Positions 26,180 through 40,400 of a stretch of DNA of 64,000 nt are shown here, piece after piece. The position numbers and the translations under genes are program-made. The notes below the pieces were generated by a model. That model was not told the DNA's origin and ran no database searches. It saw only the letters and a program-made list of their open reading frames with translations. Numbering within the stretch: the first letter of the stretch is position 1; each line of letters begins with the position of its first letter. The DNA comes from Paragordius varius (taxonomy: Eukaryota; Nematomorpha): NCBI GenBank assembly GCA_964247055.1, contig OZ176051.1, forward strand, positions 6,448,001 through 6,512,000, read 5' to 3'.

Positions 26180-26640
26180 AATATGGCTAAATGCTTCTGG
26201 AAAAAAGACATGCTCTGTGTCTTGTGAGACCATAGTTGTATGGTTTATTTAAGTCCCGAGTAATCGTTAATATAAACACTGTCGCTAACAAATACCTAGC
26301 TAAAACCATGCATTATTCAAAAAACAACCGAAATGAGTCAGAAAACATGGAAATTGATACATGACAATGCTTCATCTCGCACAGTAAAACTCGTGAAAAA
26401 CACCCTAAAATGCCTTTAATGGGAATAGTTTTCTTCCGTTGATCTCTCCTGACCTGGGGCCAACTAATACAATTTTGCATTTATAAGCACATCCTCGCAG
26501 GGCAGAATTTCAAATTTAACAGGCGTTAGAAAATGAGTTGACAAATGGTTTGTCACAAAAGTCAGTGTTTCTGGCCCAGCATTAATATATTGAGATGAGC
26601 GAATGTGTAGAATGTACAATATATTGAAGAAAATAAATAA
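26180..26640 (+). mobile_element. decayed mariner transposase (C-terminal half)
   Basis: Broken frames read in order like a mariner transposase. First comes DMLCVL-DHSCMVYLSPE (family MLCIWWDHKGIVYYELLKPGE), then a helix ending in KTMHYSKNNR. Next is LIHDNASSRTVKLVKNTL (family LLHDNARPHVAKPVKTYL), which carries the second catalytic Asp. Then LPLISPDLGPTN (family YSPDIAPSDYHLF) covers the DD34D region, and finally a NELTNGLSQKSVFL-like stretch. Several stops and frame changes mean it is inactive. Terminal inverted repeats were not found. Confidence 0.75.
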
Positions 26641-29600
26641 TTTTTATTTTAAAATTACATATGTCTCCACCGAAAAACTGGTAAAAAGCTTAAGAATAAA
26701 CCAATTATATTAAATGCCTAAAATGTTATAGGGTCTATTTAACAAGGGGATAATAAACAAACTAAATTATTTATATCGACGACAGACTTTTATCGATGCG
26801 CCGTCGGTCGAACTATGTAAGAATCAGTTGATATAATAATAAAATTTTTTATATCTATATTTGCAAACCATTAAAAGGTTGACACAAAGCGCTTTAACTT
26901 TAACTACGTAATACAATAAACTGTCTTATGATGAGCCCAATTGTTTAATACATGTCTCTTCATCTACAAGACGACACTTTCAATAGGACCATTCCAAATA
27001 AAATTTTTATCCATAAGAAAATAAAATATATATAAAAAATAAAATAAAATAAATCATTGAAAAATTTAAAATCACCGTTAGTTTTTTTAGTTTTTGTATA
27101 ATGTGAGTTGACGCTATCATATGATTTTAGTAATTAAAGGTATAAAAATAAATTATTTTGAAAACTAAAATTTAAACATTGAATAAATACACTTAATATA
27201 GTATAAAATTGAGCAATTATTTGTATGATAAATATGTATTTTAATACGGTATAAATCAGAATATTTTATTTAGATTGACCCATAAAACATCTAAACTTTT
27301 ACGTTTATTGTGATCAGTCTATGATAACCTTTAATTTGCACGCGACAAAAAAACCCTATAGAAAACATCTCCTTTTTATCTTTGAATCGAAATTGGGTAA
27401 AAAAGTTCGAAAAATTTAATTAAAACTTAATTTATTTAGCCATATATGGGTGGACTAATTTATACCTAAACTCACTAAATGATAATATTAATCTGATATT
27501 TTTTCATTATATTCCTATAGGGAAAAGTATAATTAGAAAAATGTCGGAAATTTTAAAAATATATAAGTTAATTAATGTTGACATTTTCAATTTAAAATGC
27601 CGGAATACTGCTTAAATAGAGTTAACCAAAATTACGACTTAATAATTCATTACTTGATTAATATAAATTGGTTGTGACAAGAAATATATTTTAATTATAA
27701 ACCAAAACACAACAAGATTTCTAAAAATTTTTTTAATAAAAGTGTCAATATTTTAATATTTATTTACATATACTTTGCATATATATATATATATATATAT
27801 TAATTAAACATGTAATGTAATTTAATTTAATTAATATCAAGCGTCAAAAACCTTGAAAAATGAAAAAAATATCTTTCGTAGGGCTAAAATATTATATTTT
27901 CCATTTTTCCACAATATTTTTAAAATTGATAATATTTTTTTGCTATCAAACAAGTATATAAAAACCATTTTCAATCACTTATCATTACAATAATTATTGA
28001 TAGTGTTAGTAATTTTCCATAACAAAATACAATTTTTTGTATGTTATAAAATAAAAATAAAATAAATGTTCACAAGGGACGGGAATATTTGAAGTAAACT
28101 GTACTGATATCTGATTAAGTTAAAAAAACAATTGATTGATTTTTTCACCATAAATCTCGGCGTTTTCTATAAATGTATTGATATTTGTACCCTGTAAAAG
28201 ACTATAAAATCAGATATGATGATGAGATTGAATCATTTATCTCTAAAAAATATTCTTTCTAAGCTTGCTTTGGAAAAAAACCATGTAGCACTTATCTTTG
28301 TCGATTGGCTATTAGTGTCAAAACTTATCAATGATCTTTTTCTGATTATTAAACGATTCAAAAGAATGTGTGTGTGCATGCGTAAGCCAAAAGCGTTTTT
28401 GGCGTCGTAATTATGATTTATACATACATGTAATGGACACATCTACATAGTATAAATAGTAATGATTTTATATTCCTATCTGTATATGGATAAATTTCCT
28501 TGAGTCCAATTATTTTAGTTCGATTGCAATTATATTAGAAGTTTCGATATTATGAATTAGAGGTGTTTCAAAACGTGATTGTTGTTAGTCGTTTTTATTT
28601 CTGTTTTATCAGTTACTGTATTATATAGAAAGGGTTAGAGGTTTAGTAATATTACAGTATGCACATTGTTACTGGCTTATTGACATTATTGTGTGTCAAT
28701 TGGCAACACAGGAGTGTAAGGGTAAAAACAACAATATTAAACGCGTTTTACTTAAAGATTTTGGATATTGAAAACTTTTTTGTCTAAAAAAATATTTTTC
28801 AATTTGAGCGACACTGTCGTTTTAAGTTCGATGATAACACACAGGTCAAATAGCGGATCAATCAAAACAAAAATACACATTTAAATTGCAAACAATCATT
28901 TATTAAACATAAAAGTTTTTTAAAAGTAGTAATTACATATAACTTAACAAAAACAGCAACACGGCCAAATATGTTAAATTTTAGGGTTGATTCAGTCGTA
29001 TAATTTCATTCATTACTGTGCTAAAAAAACAGTGAAATTTATTTTTCACATGAAAATTTGTTATAATTAACCAAATAGGCATCAAAATAATTTCAACTAA
29101 TAATGCATATATACTAAAAAAGTTAAATTGACTTTTAAAAACTCGAAACGTTATATTATATTTGATTTATACTACTTAATATTTAGTTTCTACCTGGTCA
29201 TCATATGTTGAAAATTTTTTTTATATATTTAACATATGATAATTTCCTTCATAACGAGTCAGATCTTCCCCTCTAATTATCAGATTTTGTATTGATTTTA
29301 GTTAGATGTCTCCGTTTATCGTAAAGAATAATTTACTCTTAAATTCAAATTGAAAAAAACATTTTTGGGGAAATTTTTAAATCTAACTAAAATATATATG
29401 TGGTGTGATATGTTTATCTAGCAAATTATTTTTAATATATTTTTTTAATAATCGGGTTATTGATCAATGGCCTAAGGGCTTCCTCCATATAATATTCGGA
29501 AAAACCCAAACCAACCGCAGTGTGGCTCGTAATGTTACGTTTTTACCAATTTATAAATTTTTGCCGGGACCTCTATATAATGTATTTTGCATGGAAAAAA

Positions 29601-30113
29601 TATTTAATAAGTTGAATAAGGCATTCACTGAAAATTAGATTTAAATAAGACCCATCGTCGCAAGATATTATCTACTTTAAAAATAATATTAATTAGGAAT
29701 CCAATTAAGATATCGTGATTTGGAAATTAACCTATCCCACATTAGTCTTTCATATTCTCATGAAATGCAAATATTATATTAAAAAAAGTTTGTAATACAG
29801 ATATATATATATCATTGGTTAGTTACCAAGAAAAATATATGGTAGTACCAATATATTAAAACCTCTTAACTTAATCATGTATAATTAATTAATTAATTTA
29901 AAGAGGAATAACCTTTATATTATTTACGTTAAGAAAGAAAATATGAAAAAGCACAGAATTTATACAAAATATTATTACTTTTTAAGCTTATGATTAGCCA
30001 ATATATGTAGTAAATTTAAGTATAATCAGTATATACTTTTTTTTGCAGAGTCTAAAATCTTAAACAAAATATACATAATCTCTTGTATAAATACAACGCA
30101 AAAAATTAATTAT
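26641..30113. other. no gene recognised
   Basis: A/T-rich DNA with a short (TA)n run at about 27,779-27,800. Two small open frames near 28,216-28,442 mirror each other on opposite strands and look accidental. The plus-strand frame at 29,405-29,638 (77 codons) matches no family I know. Confidence 0.5.
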
Positions 30114-30303
30114 AGTATGAGTAAGTATACATTGCTAGAAAGTTATTAATTAATGCCAAATAGTATATACAACAAAGGGCAGTATTATTGGCTTTTAGTT
30201 ATTTTTTTAACTTTTTAGTATTACAAGTCAATTATACTGCCCTTTGTATTTACTGTTTGGCAATAATTATTAACTTTCTAGCAATGTATACATACTCATA
30301 CTG
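30114..30303. mobile_element. MITE family C, copy 1
   Basis: A 190-bp inverted-repeat element. The left arm, agtatgagtaagtatacatt then gctagaaagttattaatt..caaagggcagta, is mirrored at the right by tactgccctttgt..ttaactttctagcaatgtat..actcatact. Arms are about 75 bp with a short A/T loop, flanked by TA. Related copies lie at 43,565-43,759 and (partial) 52,228-52,335. It has no coding capacity. Confidence 0.8.
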
Positions 30304-32737
30304 TATATCCAGAAGATACATTTAAAACATAGAATTTTTATAATTTATGTATTTTGCAAATTTACTTGAAACATAAAATTTTAATTTACACTTGTAGTTA
30401 ATCAAAAATTCAACTTCCTACATGAATGTGAGCCATAATTTAAAAAGATGTATTTAAGTTAATGTTGATGCCAATTAGTTCGAATTTGTAATATGCTACA
30501 GTTGATGAAATATATTTTCGCCTTAGAAGCGCTACCATGGATCAACTATTTTTCAAGAGTTATTAATTATTGATAAAATCAATTAATCTTATTTTCACTC
30601 ACCCCCAAAACCATACGGTTTTCTGTTTAGACTATTTAAGAAATTAATAAAAATTTTAGTAAAGAGCTTGATTTGAGTCTTTTATACAAAAAAAAGTTTG
30701 ATATCCTTAGTCTTTTTTATATAATCATGCAAAAGCGATCAATATATATATATATATGTGTAATAAGAAAATTAGTGAATAGTATTAATACATAGTCGAA
30801 TAAACTTTTAAGTTACATGTCAAATTAATATCCAACAGGCACAATTTTTTTAAAAATTACTCAATCATGGAAAAGCTTTCCTGCGAAATTTCTAACGCCC
30901 TTAATCATCTATAAGTTAACAATAGCAAACACTCAATTTTGAATAATTATAAAATCTGCTTTAATTACATAAAAGTTATAACTCAGTATTTGCGGAAAAC
31001 AAACATTTTTAATTAATCAACACCATTAACTATTATTTTAACAGAACACCGCACAAATATTTCTACTAATCAGTGTTTTCAAAAGCGTATATTTTTAAAA
31101 AAGTTTGTTAACATGCATGTTTTAGCTTAGTTTTGATGAAAAAAGGACCATTCCACTAATTAATATGCCAATGTTTTGTTTAAAAATTTATATAATCACA
31201 TATATTATAAACATTCTTTTTTTAAAAAATTGCAGGAGCGAATTACTAAAATCCTAATTTAATGGGTCAAAATCTGTTAAGTTTAGTTGAGATGTTGTTG
31301 TTTGATTAAATTATAGTTCATTTTTTACAAATTATCTTAATAAGTTAGATTTCATTAAATTTTATTATCTCTTAGTTATTTATTACATAATTTAATTTAA
31401 CTACACGTCTTGATTGATGAAATAGAAACAAAGACATTTTTTTGATTTTTTTATTATCTCAAATATATTTAATAAGCATTCATAATGAAAAGCGTGGGAC
31501 TGTTGTCCTTTCTTTGTGTCTGAAAAAGCCAAAATTAATAAATACAATACTAGTATTTTTAAGATTATAGTTACAAAATTTTCTTAAAAATGTCTTTTTA
31601 GATTTAGAGTTTTTTTAAATAATGTCTGATCGCTAAATGGAGTTCTTATCGGTTACAATTATTCATTAAATAGAAAAAAAACAAATTATTTAAATTTTAA
31701 ATAAAAAATTTATATTGTTCTATTTTTAATAGTGTTATAATTTTTTCCTAAATATATATTTAAGTTAAAATTCATTTGAGACGAAAATTTACTTAAAATT
31801 AGAAAAAAAATAGAAAATATTTCAGATGGTGATAAATTCATTACCATAAAAATGAAAGTAAACTGTTAATCTGATTTCTTATCAAAAAAGAACACTTGTT
31901 TTTACAATATCTAAATTTTTAATATATATTTTGTTTTATATTATAAATTTTGACGTTTTACTTTTAAGCATTCTTCAAATGTTGGTGTTTAAAATAAGTT
32001 ATATTTTACAATTTGCGCTTAAGATATATCATAAAACATTTCTTTAAGGTCGTAGAGATGGTTTTTTTGACTGATTCCTGATTTAGCCATGAACCAAACC
32101 TGAAATCGATGTAGGCTCTCTTTATTTCTAGGTCCATTCCAAATAATATGGCGAAGCTTTAATAAAAATATAAAAGTTAAATGCGTAATATTTGATTTGC
32201 AATATATGCCGGGCTCCCAAAGTAATATAATAAAAAATACGAGAATACATGATAAAATAACATTTTTATAACCTTAAAAATAAAATTGACTTTTTTTAAA
32301 AAACCAATTTCTCCAGTCTTATTTGAAAATTTTTAAGGATTCAAAAAACCTTAATATGAGCGTAACTAACTATCTTTTGCCATTTACGTTAAAACCTTCC
32401 TTTATTGTTATTAAATTTTTAAAAGGTATACATATTAATATTTCTATTTCTATTACGAATAAAATAAAATAAAATACTAATAGTAATAATCGTGTATTAA
32501 GTGGAAATTAATCAATAAATAACTACACTATTTAATGATCGCAGTTTATAGGATTTTTAGCATTGGCATATTTCTAGCCTAAAAACAATATATGCATTAT
32601 GATATGTAGCAAAAATAATTTTCAGGTAAAAACGGTAAAAATTTGTATAATTTAGGAAATTAAAAGGTTTACCTTAAAATAAAAATAATTTGGTTTGAAA
32701 GCTCGCTCTAAAAGTAGAGTTAGCTTTAGTTTTAACT
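30304..32737. other. no gene recognised
   Basis: About 2.4 kb of A/T-rich DNA downstream of the isolated GPCR exon on the minus strand. I looked for TM3-TM7 exons of that receptor (DRY, Trp of TM4, NPxxY) and saw none, so the rest of the gene is either missing or too diverged or too split to recognise. Confidence 0.4.
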
Positions 32738-32983
32738 TTAAATCAAACGAACTTTTTTTGGCGTGGATTTTTCTCGCCCATTAAAATTAAACATTTTCGA
32801 TAATATATAAGTGCTAATACCTGTCAGAAAATATGACATTGATAGTGATACAATAAAGAAATTAGTTGTGTTTCGGAGTTTCTTTGTCCCCAATATACTA
32901 ATGATTGCCATAAGGTTTGACATTGCAATGATTAGGCTTAGTGGAATATAAAATCCGAGAATTATATTATTGCTATTTCCCAT
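32738..32983 (-). CDS. first exon (or remnant) of a second class A GPCR: TM1 and start of TM2
   Basis: ATG at 32,983 opens an 81-codon frame. TM1 is FYIPLSLIIAMSNLMAIISI with Asn 1.50, the first intracellular loop is the short standard KKLRNTTNFF, and TM2 begins IVSLSMSYFLTG. This is a near-textbook rhodopsin-class TM1-loop-TM2. At SYFLTG there is a phase-1 donor, G|GTATTAGC (about 32,824), in the same place and phase as the intron in the 17-20 kb receptor (SYLLRG|). Alternatively the frame reads through into ISTYILSKMF and stops at 32,738. The Asp 2.50 position is Tyr in both genes. No downstream exons were found, so it may be the 5' exon of a gene with a long intron or a broken duplicate. 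Confidence 0.65.
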   Translation of the reverse strand: MGNSNNIILGFYIPLSLIIAMSNLMAIISILGTKKLRNTTNFFIVSLSMSYFLTGISTYILSKMFNFNGREKSTPKKVRLI

Positions 32984-35256
32984 TTTTTTCGTTGTTTTAG
33001 GTAGGTGTGGTCAGAAAACTAAAAGTAACTCCCCCCCTATTCACCTAACCCAATCTGGCAGTATAAAATTGCAAATTTCTTGTTGGTTGGATTTCAGTAA
33101 TTATGTGTGATGTATGATGATTTTAACATATACAGTTAACAAAAATTATGTTGAATAATTATGGTGGAATACGAAAAAAAAATATTTTTGTGTCGTATAT
33201 CGTGTGACTATCATAATATTTCAAGCAATAAGTATTTTATTGATAATGTGATAGATAGACAGAGTTAAAATTTAGCTTATGGAAGTATAGGAGGAGACCA
33301 TTTCTAATGAATAAATTACTAGGGATTCTTCACTCCTCTAAAACATAATTGTGTTTTGACCCATGTGGAGAATAAAATATAGCAAACCCAAAAATTGAAA
33401 AAAATTGTATTGTCGAAAAAAAATTTGTTTTAATAATACTTTTTATTTTGCGTCAAATAGGAAGCCTTGTGTTTATGTATGTTTATTGAGACATAAAAAC
33501 GATGAAGAGATGATATGGAAGGAAAAAAATAAAGTAAAAATGAAATAAATTTATTGTAGAATTGTTAAAATTTGGTAGGAAAAAGATAAAAAGTGTCTAT
33601 CTGATAGTTTTTTTTTACCAGTTTTGAAAAACCAAAAATTCAAAAAAAATCTATCATTAACATATATTATTTATTAAAGACTTTTAGTATATATACATAT
33701 ATATCTTATTAAGATTGACTATATGCTAAAAATAATAAAAGTATATAAAGGAGAATATCAAATGACACCACAAATTAGCGTTAAAGTGTTATTAACATTT
33801 TAGGGGTTAGGCATTAAGGAACGCGAAAAGATAGAACAATGATAAATAGATCTTCGCTCACTATTAATAAATTAAGAATAATTACAGTGCATTTTAGTCA
33901 TTGCTTGCAAATCAATAATTTTCCAAGTATTTTTTTAATATAATTTTCTTATTATTAGTATACTAACTTTGTTTTACGGGGCGTAAATATATTTATAAAT
34001 ATATTAGTAGTGGTCTATAAAAAAAACTTTTTTATACGAACAAATTAGAATATAATTTGGAGAAAAATATGCAGTTGATTGCGCATTAATTAACAACAAA
34101 TTTCCGCAAACTCACACTATACATACATATCCAACAAATTTATATCAAAATAGTATTTAAAGTTTTTTACCATAAAACAAGTTAGATATCTCTTTTTTAC
34201 CAATATAAATACAGTAATTATGATAATAAGTAAAGTAAAACTTTTTTTTAAAAAAAATTATTCATTGTTAAATGTGTGGTGAATTGTTTTTGATTAAAAT
34301 AAAATAAGCCTAACTCTAACCCTATAGTATAGAATATTTGTTGTGTGTATACATTACATTTTTAGTTTTTTTAGAAATCAGCAAAATTATAATTTTTTTC
34401 TAATTAATTAACAAACATTTATAATATTCATACTTAAATTATTGATTGAAAGAGTAAATATTATAGCAAACATACAATTAACGAAGCTATACTCTATGAT
34501 TTTTAAAATATATTTTCTGCGCATATAATATGAAACAAATTATATTTTATATATATAGGATAATTGAAAAGGTTTCCCATTCTAAACATTATTCAATATA
34601 CATTCAAAATAAATGCACATTAATAAGAAACGGTTACATATGTGTAGAACTGTTAAAAATTATTTTAAAGTTTTTATAAAACATAATTCAACATTTAATT
34701 TCTTTGGTTCAATAAATTACTGGTTATTGAAACTTTGTTGTCGAGTAATGCCATTTTCAAAATTTGACATGGAACATAAAAAAGTTAAATATATTATTGC
34801 ACGGGAGAATTTTTTGACTAAAGAATACGGGAACTTTTTTTAATTGTAATGAAACAACGGTTTTATCACATGGGTGTTCAATACACATACCAAATATAAA
34901 ATAAATGTCATGATTAAATATATCTTAATAATATCGGTTTTTACTAGAAAATTCATTAAACAATGTTCCCGAATTTCGAAAACAAATTAGCGATTGAAAT
35001 TAATAAAAGTAATGTTGTGTAATTTTTTGCAATGTTTGCAACTACCCTTCAAATGTGGCCCTTTAATAAGTAAAAACACAAAAGTCCTTTTCATATTTAA
35101 TATTTCAAAGCGTCAGTTAACTTAAGTAAAACTGTGGTTGCTGCGTTTTGTATGTATTTCTTAGGTGTCGTTTAATTTTAATTTTATTCTGACTATCCTC
35201 CGCTATATAAATTTAAATAACCCAATGTTATAGAGACCCTAAAAATCTTTTTCACT

Positions 35257-35311
<55 letters not shown>

Positions 35312-37147
35312 TATTTAGTAAAATTTAATGGAAGATAAATAAGTAAAGGATATATTTATGATAATTGAATCTTTAACATTCTTATAGCCATATTTCCCAA
35401 GTAGTCCGCAAGAAAGAATTTCGGCCACTCCAGATATATTTTACCATTAGTCGTTTCACCAGCGAAATTGGGGGTGGGCTCGAATTCTAATTTAGTATTT
35501 GTTGTAGGACATCAAAAATATTGCATCTGTGGTTATATCTCGAAAATATCACATAATGCACCAAAATATTAATGCGTTAATTTTAAAACATTGGTCAAAA
35601 AATATATACAATATTTATATATTAAATTATTTTTTATCTAAATAGCATTTTAAATTGTTTGATGGGATAATAGTTTTACCTTTATACTATACTATTTTAA
35701 GCATGACAAATGAATATGCTTTGGTTAAATATTTTTAGGATAAAAGTGTCATCACAAACAATGATTATATAATTACATTTTTTATTTAAATAAAAAGGGA
35801 GGAGCCTAAATAATTAATTATAAAATATATTTTACATTTAAAACCAAATTTAAGTCTAATGGCTTGTGGAACTATATTGTATTTTACTTTTTATATTATA
35901 ACATTTAAATTTGTTCTTGTTAAATTTCTTTTGGGTTAACAATTCCTTGTATTAAGGATAAAATTACTGTTTTTACCTATCCAAAAAAAACTTTTTGTTA
36001 ACAAATTGTATTATTAAAAATTGTGCTTTTTATACAATTCAAAAATTATCAATTTAAAAATTCGCAGCGTAAGTTTTCGTTAAAGCTTTAAATAGGATAA
36101 ATGGATTAACCACTCATTATAACATTTATATAATTATATTTAACACAAATTATTGGATTTATGAAGGTCCATTTTTTCAAATATAATTAGATTTAACTAA
36201 TAAAACTTAGATAATATTGTTCTTAAAATTAAAAAGCAAAAAAAAACTAATATATTATATTTATAAAATATATATATATATATTTCCTAATCCATTTAAT
36301 TTTATTAAACCTATACTTTTTGTAACAGTTTATGAAATTAAGTAAAAATGTTTTTTAATAATTTTGTAATTTATTTGATCGTTATGGGGTTTGTTTCTAA
36401 TTATACAGAAATTTGATGACAACATTATAATCAAGCTTAGCCTTTATCTATCTAAGTGTTGATTTTAGTAACTATGATCTAAAACAATTATAATTTATAT
36501 TATATATAGGTTGTTCATCAACTGGTTAGAGATTTGGAAAAAAGATAAAATTCTAATTAAATTTGTGTGTGCGCTCTATAACAAAATTTGACCATGTCCA
36601 AATACATTGTCATGTAAAATTAATAGTATAGGAATAGAGGCGAATTCCATGGCTAAAAACATAATCAATTTCAATTTTTAGAAAATGATTTTCGGGTTAA
36701 TAGATCCACAGGTGAGGGAATGTATCTAAATTCAAGCGAAATTATTTATTTAATGTGAAAAATATAGTTTCTTTACAGGAGGTTTTTATCCAAAAAATGG
36801 ACGGGCCAATCATATTTATAAATAAAACTAATTACAGAAAATATTTGATATTTTATTTTTTTGAAAGCTAACTGTAAGGAATTTTTAAAAGTATTTTTTA
36901 ACTTAAAGCTTATTATTGTCAAATGAATATCTCTGGCTCGAAAATATAACTACAGAACTTGCACTATTTTGGTTCTAGGATTTAAGTATGTTTGTGTCTG
37001 GTTCTAAGAACTTTTTAAAGAACGGGAAGAAAGCTTTTCTAAATCATTTACAGAATCATTGTTCAGATACAATGTGAATTAAATGTCACAATCTACATCA
37101 AAACTTAATTTGATGAATGACACTCTTTAAATTATTTTTGTGATATA
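32984..37147. other. no gene recognised; long (TA)n tract
   Basis: A (TA)24-like microsatellite occupies about 35,261-35,308 and runs into tacagta. A GC-richer patch at 35,390-35,520 shows an open minus-strand stretch (PTPNFAGETTNGKIYLEWPK) that resembles nothing I can name. The plus-strand 76-codon frame at 34,613-34,843 has no recognisable domain. Confidence 0.45.
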
Positions 37148-37480
37148 CCATTTACAATTCAAATTCACCCATAAACAACTCAAATTCACTCTCTACCAAT
37201 TCAAATTAACCATTAAACAATTTAAATTCACCCTAAAAATAAATTTTGTCTTTTCGGGCTAATATAACTCTTCATTAATGGAATATATCTTAATGGCATA
37301 GTTTATTATTTTTTCGGTATTATATTACTTTTAAACAAATGTTATTTTTTAAAAATATAAAAAGAAGTAATTTTTAATCTTAAAAAACTCATAATGGTAA
37401 ATTTGAATTGTTCGAGGGTCAATTTGTATTGTTCAAGGGTAAATTTAGATTGTTCAAGGGTGAATTTAACTGTAAATGGT
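37148..37480. mobile_element. MITE family B, copy 1, with repeated terminal subunits
   Basis: The left end has several imperfect copies of caattcaaattcaccc. The right end has the reverse complement, gaattgttcaagggtgaatt, also in several copies. The outermost pair is ccatttacaattcaaattc against tgaatttaactgtaaatgg, flanked by TA. The middle has no coding frame. A second copy is at 56,412-56,668. Repeated subterminal motifs in both arms are typical of foldback elements. Confidence 0.75.
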
Positions 37481-40400
37481 ATATATAGTAAAAATTATTA
37501 AAATCTCTATTAAATTAAAACATATTAATATTTTTGAAACTGATTGGAACTCACGGTTTGGTTCTAAGCCGGTGTTACGTTTAAGGATTTTTTGGTTCCA
37601 AAATTGTTCTGATAAAATTCTGTATATTAAAAGTCATTTAGAACAATCAGATATCTGGCTTCTTTATTTAAATATAACTTTTTTCCTTGAAAAATATTTT
37701 GTTATAAAATACTGTTTTTAAACAATTTTAAATGCATAAATGTCCGAAATTCGTGATTAAATAATGAGTTAAGTTGCGACTATGTTATTTTATCAATTAA
37801 ATATTTATTCGAAATTTATAATCCTGTTACCATTGACATAAACACCATATATATTTTAAATATCTAGAAATATGATGTTAATTTTAACCTAAAATTTTAA
37901 TTATTTTTTAATCATCATTGAACACTAACCCCTGTAGAATCACTAAATTAACTCACAAAAAAATCCACATGAAATAATTAATCTTTTTTTATCCTTAACA
38001 TAATTCCTTTAATTATTATTATGATAATCAATGCATTGCAATTATAGACAGAATTAAGGCACTTGAATTGTATTGTTTGATCAAGATATATAATATGTAT
38101 TTGTCCAATTCCCCAAGGCAACAAACTGATAATGTGATGGTCAAAAAATATAGAGGTAGAGACAATTAACATTTATTACATACTCTGTTTTACCATTATT
38201 ATGTTATCAAAAATCATGCAATAATATAAATAGTGAAAATAACTGGCACAAAAAAAGGTAGAATTACATACTAAAAATAATACGGGATTTCACGGTTCTA
38301 ATGTTACGAAGGACGACATATATAGTCTTTAGAGTGTGTTGTGTCGTGTGTGATCTTATGTCAAAACTGAAAAGCTTACTCTTACATTATTCCCAATCCA
38401 TTTATCATTCATTTACCATCAATCCATGGCTGGTTGGTTGCATTTTACCTTTAATTTGCAGTTTGAATCACCAAAAAATGATAATGCAAACTTAATTTAG
38501 TGTCATCACTAATTGATGTTAAATGTTTTCAGATCGTTTTCATTTATAATTTCACTCAAATGCTTTTTATGTTTATACATCAATATTTGCTTTAAGTAAC
38601 ACTTTATAGTTAACTATGCATCCCACTCTCTTACCGTTCCATTGTCATTCCGTTGAGTAAAAAAATTTTAATGAAAAATATATAATCATTACCCGAACTC
38701 AAAAGTTTTAATGTGCCAATGTCTAAAAATATATTTTTTATAAGTACAGATAAATTTTTAGTATGTTTTATTTGCCATTTTCATTTTTGTTAGACGCTAG
38801 TTAGCAATCCATTCGCTTAAATTGCATATCAAGTGTTCATAACTTATTATTATCAAATTATATTTTTGTTTTTATGGAGCAAAAAAAGTAATACGGTGTC
38901 GTAATTATCGAATAATAATTTTTTTGATCTTTTATTTGGTGGATTTGCCGCTAACTTTTGCGTTTTATTGGTGGCAAAAAGAGCACGCTAACTTACTTGC
39001 AAATTGTATTTCCCAAGTATATACATCGCTTTGTTTAAAAACATAAAAAATCAAACAAAGGCTAAAAAACTACTGTCAAAATATTTTTTTGTCATATTAA
39101 CTTTTTTTCAATATTTTTGGTTTATTTTTAGCATTGTTCAAAATTCAACGCACACTTTATATAAAATCCATTACAGTAATGAGAAATGTTTTTTCGTGTA
39201 AAACATGGAATTTTTCCGCCTTTGACAAACAGAAAATTATGAAATAATTTTGCTACCTTATATTTTTTATATTTTATTTCATTTCATGCCACATTGTTGT
39301 AGTGTGGTTAGTCATCAAAAAAATATTTATAAATTGGATTTATTTTTCAGTCACATAAAATAAAATTCATGAAAAAACATAACTTAATCCCCTTTTAATT
39401 TATTTATTATGGAATTTATATCAAAACTTGTGCACACAAGACTATCATAAGAAATGATTTAATATAATCATTATAAACTAGCTACCTCAATTGAATGGAT
39501 ATTAATATTGTAATTCTTTTAAATTCTTTGATATTTTTGTTAAAAAATAAAAAAATATGAAATTTACTATAAACACTACTGAAAACTATCAATTTTCGGA
39601 CATTGAAAGGAATTTAAGCATAAAACCCATTTAATTTTTATGTTAGCTCCCTCTATTCACAGGTAGGAAACCGTTATATGGCCAAATATATTTTTTAAAG
39701 TTTTTGCGATTTTTTAACCGGTAGTGCTTGTACTTAGGGTTTGGTGTTGATCGAGTAAAACTAAGTATCGCTAATTTTTCCCTTATATACATACCTATTT
39801 AGAATAAAAATGTAGGTTGACACTGAGACAATCAAACCGAATATTTTTAAGAAAATATTCGCCTTCTGACACTAATGTGGAAAAATAACTAGTGTTATTA
39901 AGTATTCCCTATATAAAGCAAATAGTTCCCCCTTTTTCCCAAATTTATTAAGTAGGGCTTTACCATATAAAATAAGGAACTAAATCTTCAAAAAAACTAA
40001 TACCACCAAGAAGATAAAAGAGTTTTAGTTATTTCCAATATAAAGGAAAAATTTTGAGTACTTTATAAAATAAGCTGTTCGTTAGATCCACCCCCGTCTT
40101 AAATATGCCACCATATAAAAATAACGTGACTTGGAGGCCTTTTTTCGTAAAGCTTTCATATAAATTAATAATTATAGAAATTATTAACCAATTAAATTAG
40201 TGCTGTCCCTTATGTTGAATATGTTCACGAATATAAAAATCATAATTATAACTATATTTTCTGTGTATGTGTAGAAATTATTATATATTGTCGAGTCACA
40301 GCGAGTGTAATAGGGTTTATTTAGTATCAAATAAAACAAGCAACAATCAGTTTATTAATAATATTATTTTTTGTTGACTCGTTTTATGGATAAATTAACA

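Noticed and set aside
28216-28442. Overlapping frames on both strands
   Set aside because: Mirror-strand open frames of similar length with no domains are expected by chance.
30114-30303. Considered as a rho-type terminator or hairpin RNA gene
   Set aside because: It is dispersed in three places with TA flanks, so a MITE is the better explanation.
34613-34843. 76-codon plus-strand frame
   Set aside because: No homology recognised, no convincing splice partners, and biased A/T codons like the surrounding non-coding DNA.
38301-38495. 64-codon plus-strand frame in a slightly GC-richer patch
   Set aside because: Could be a 5' exon, but there is no partner exon or family match.
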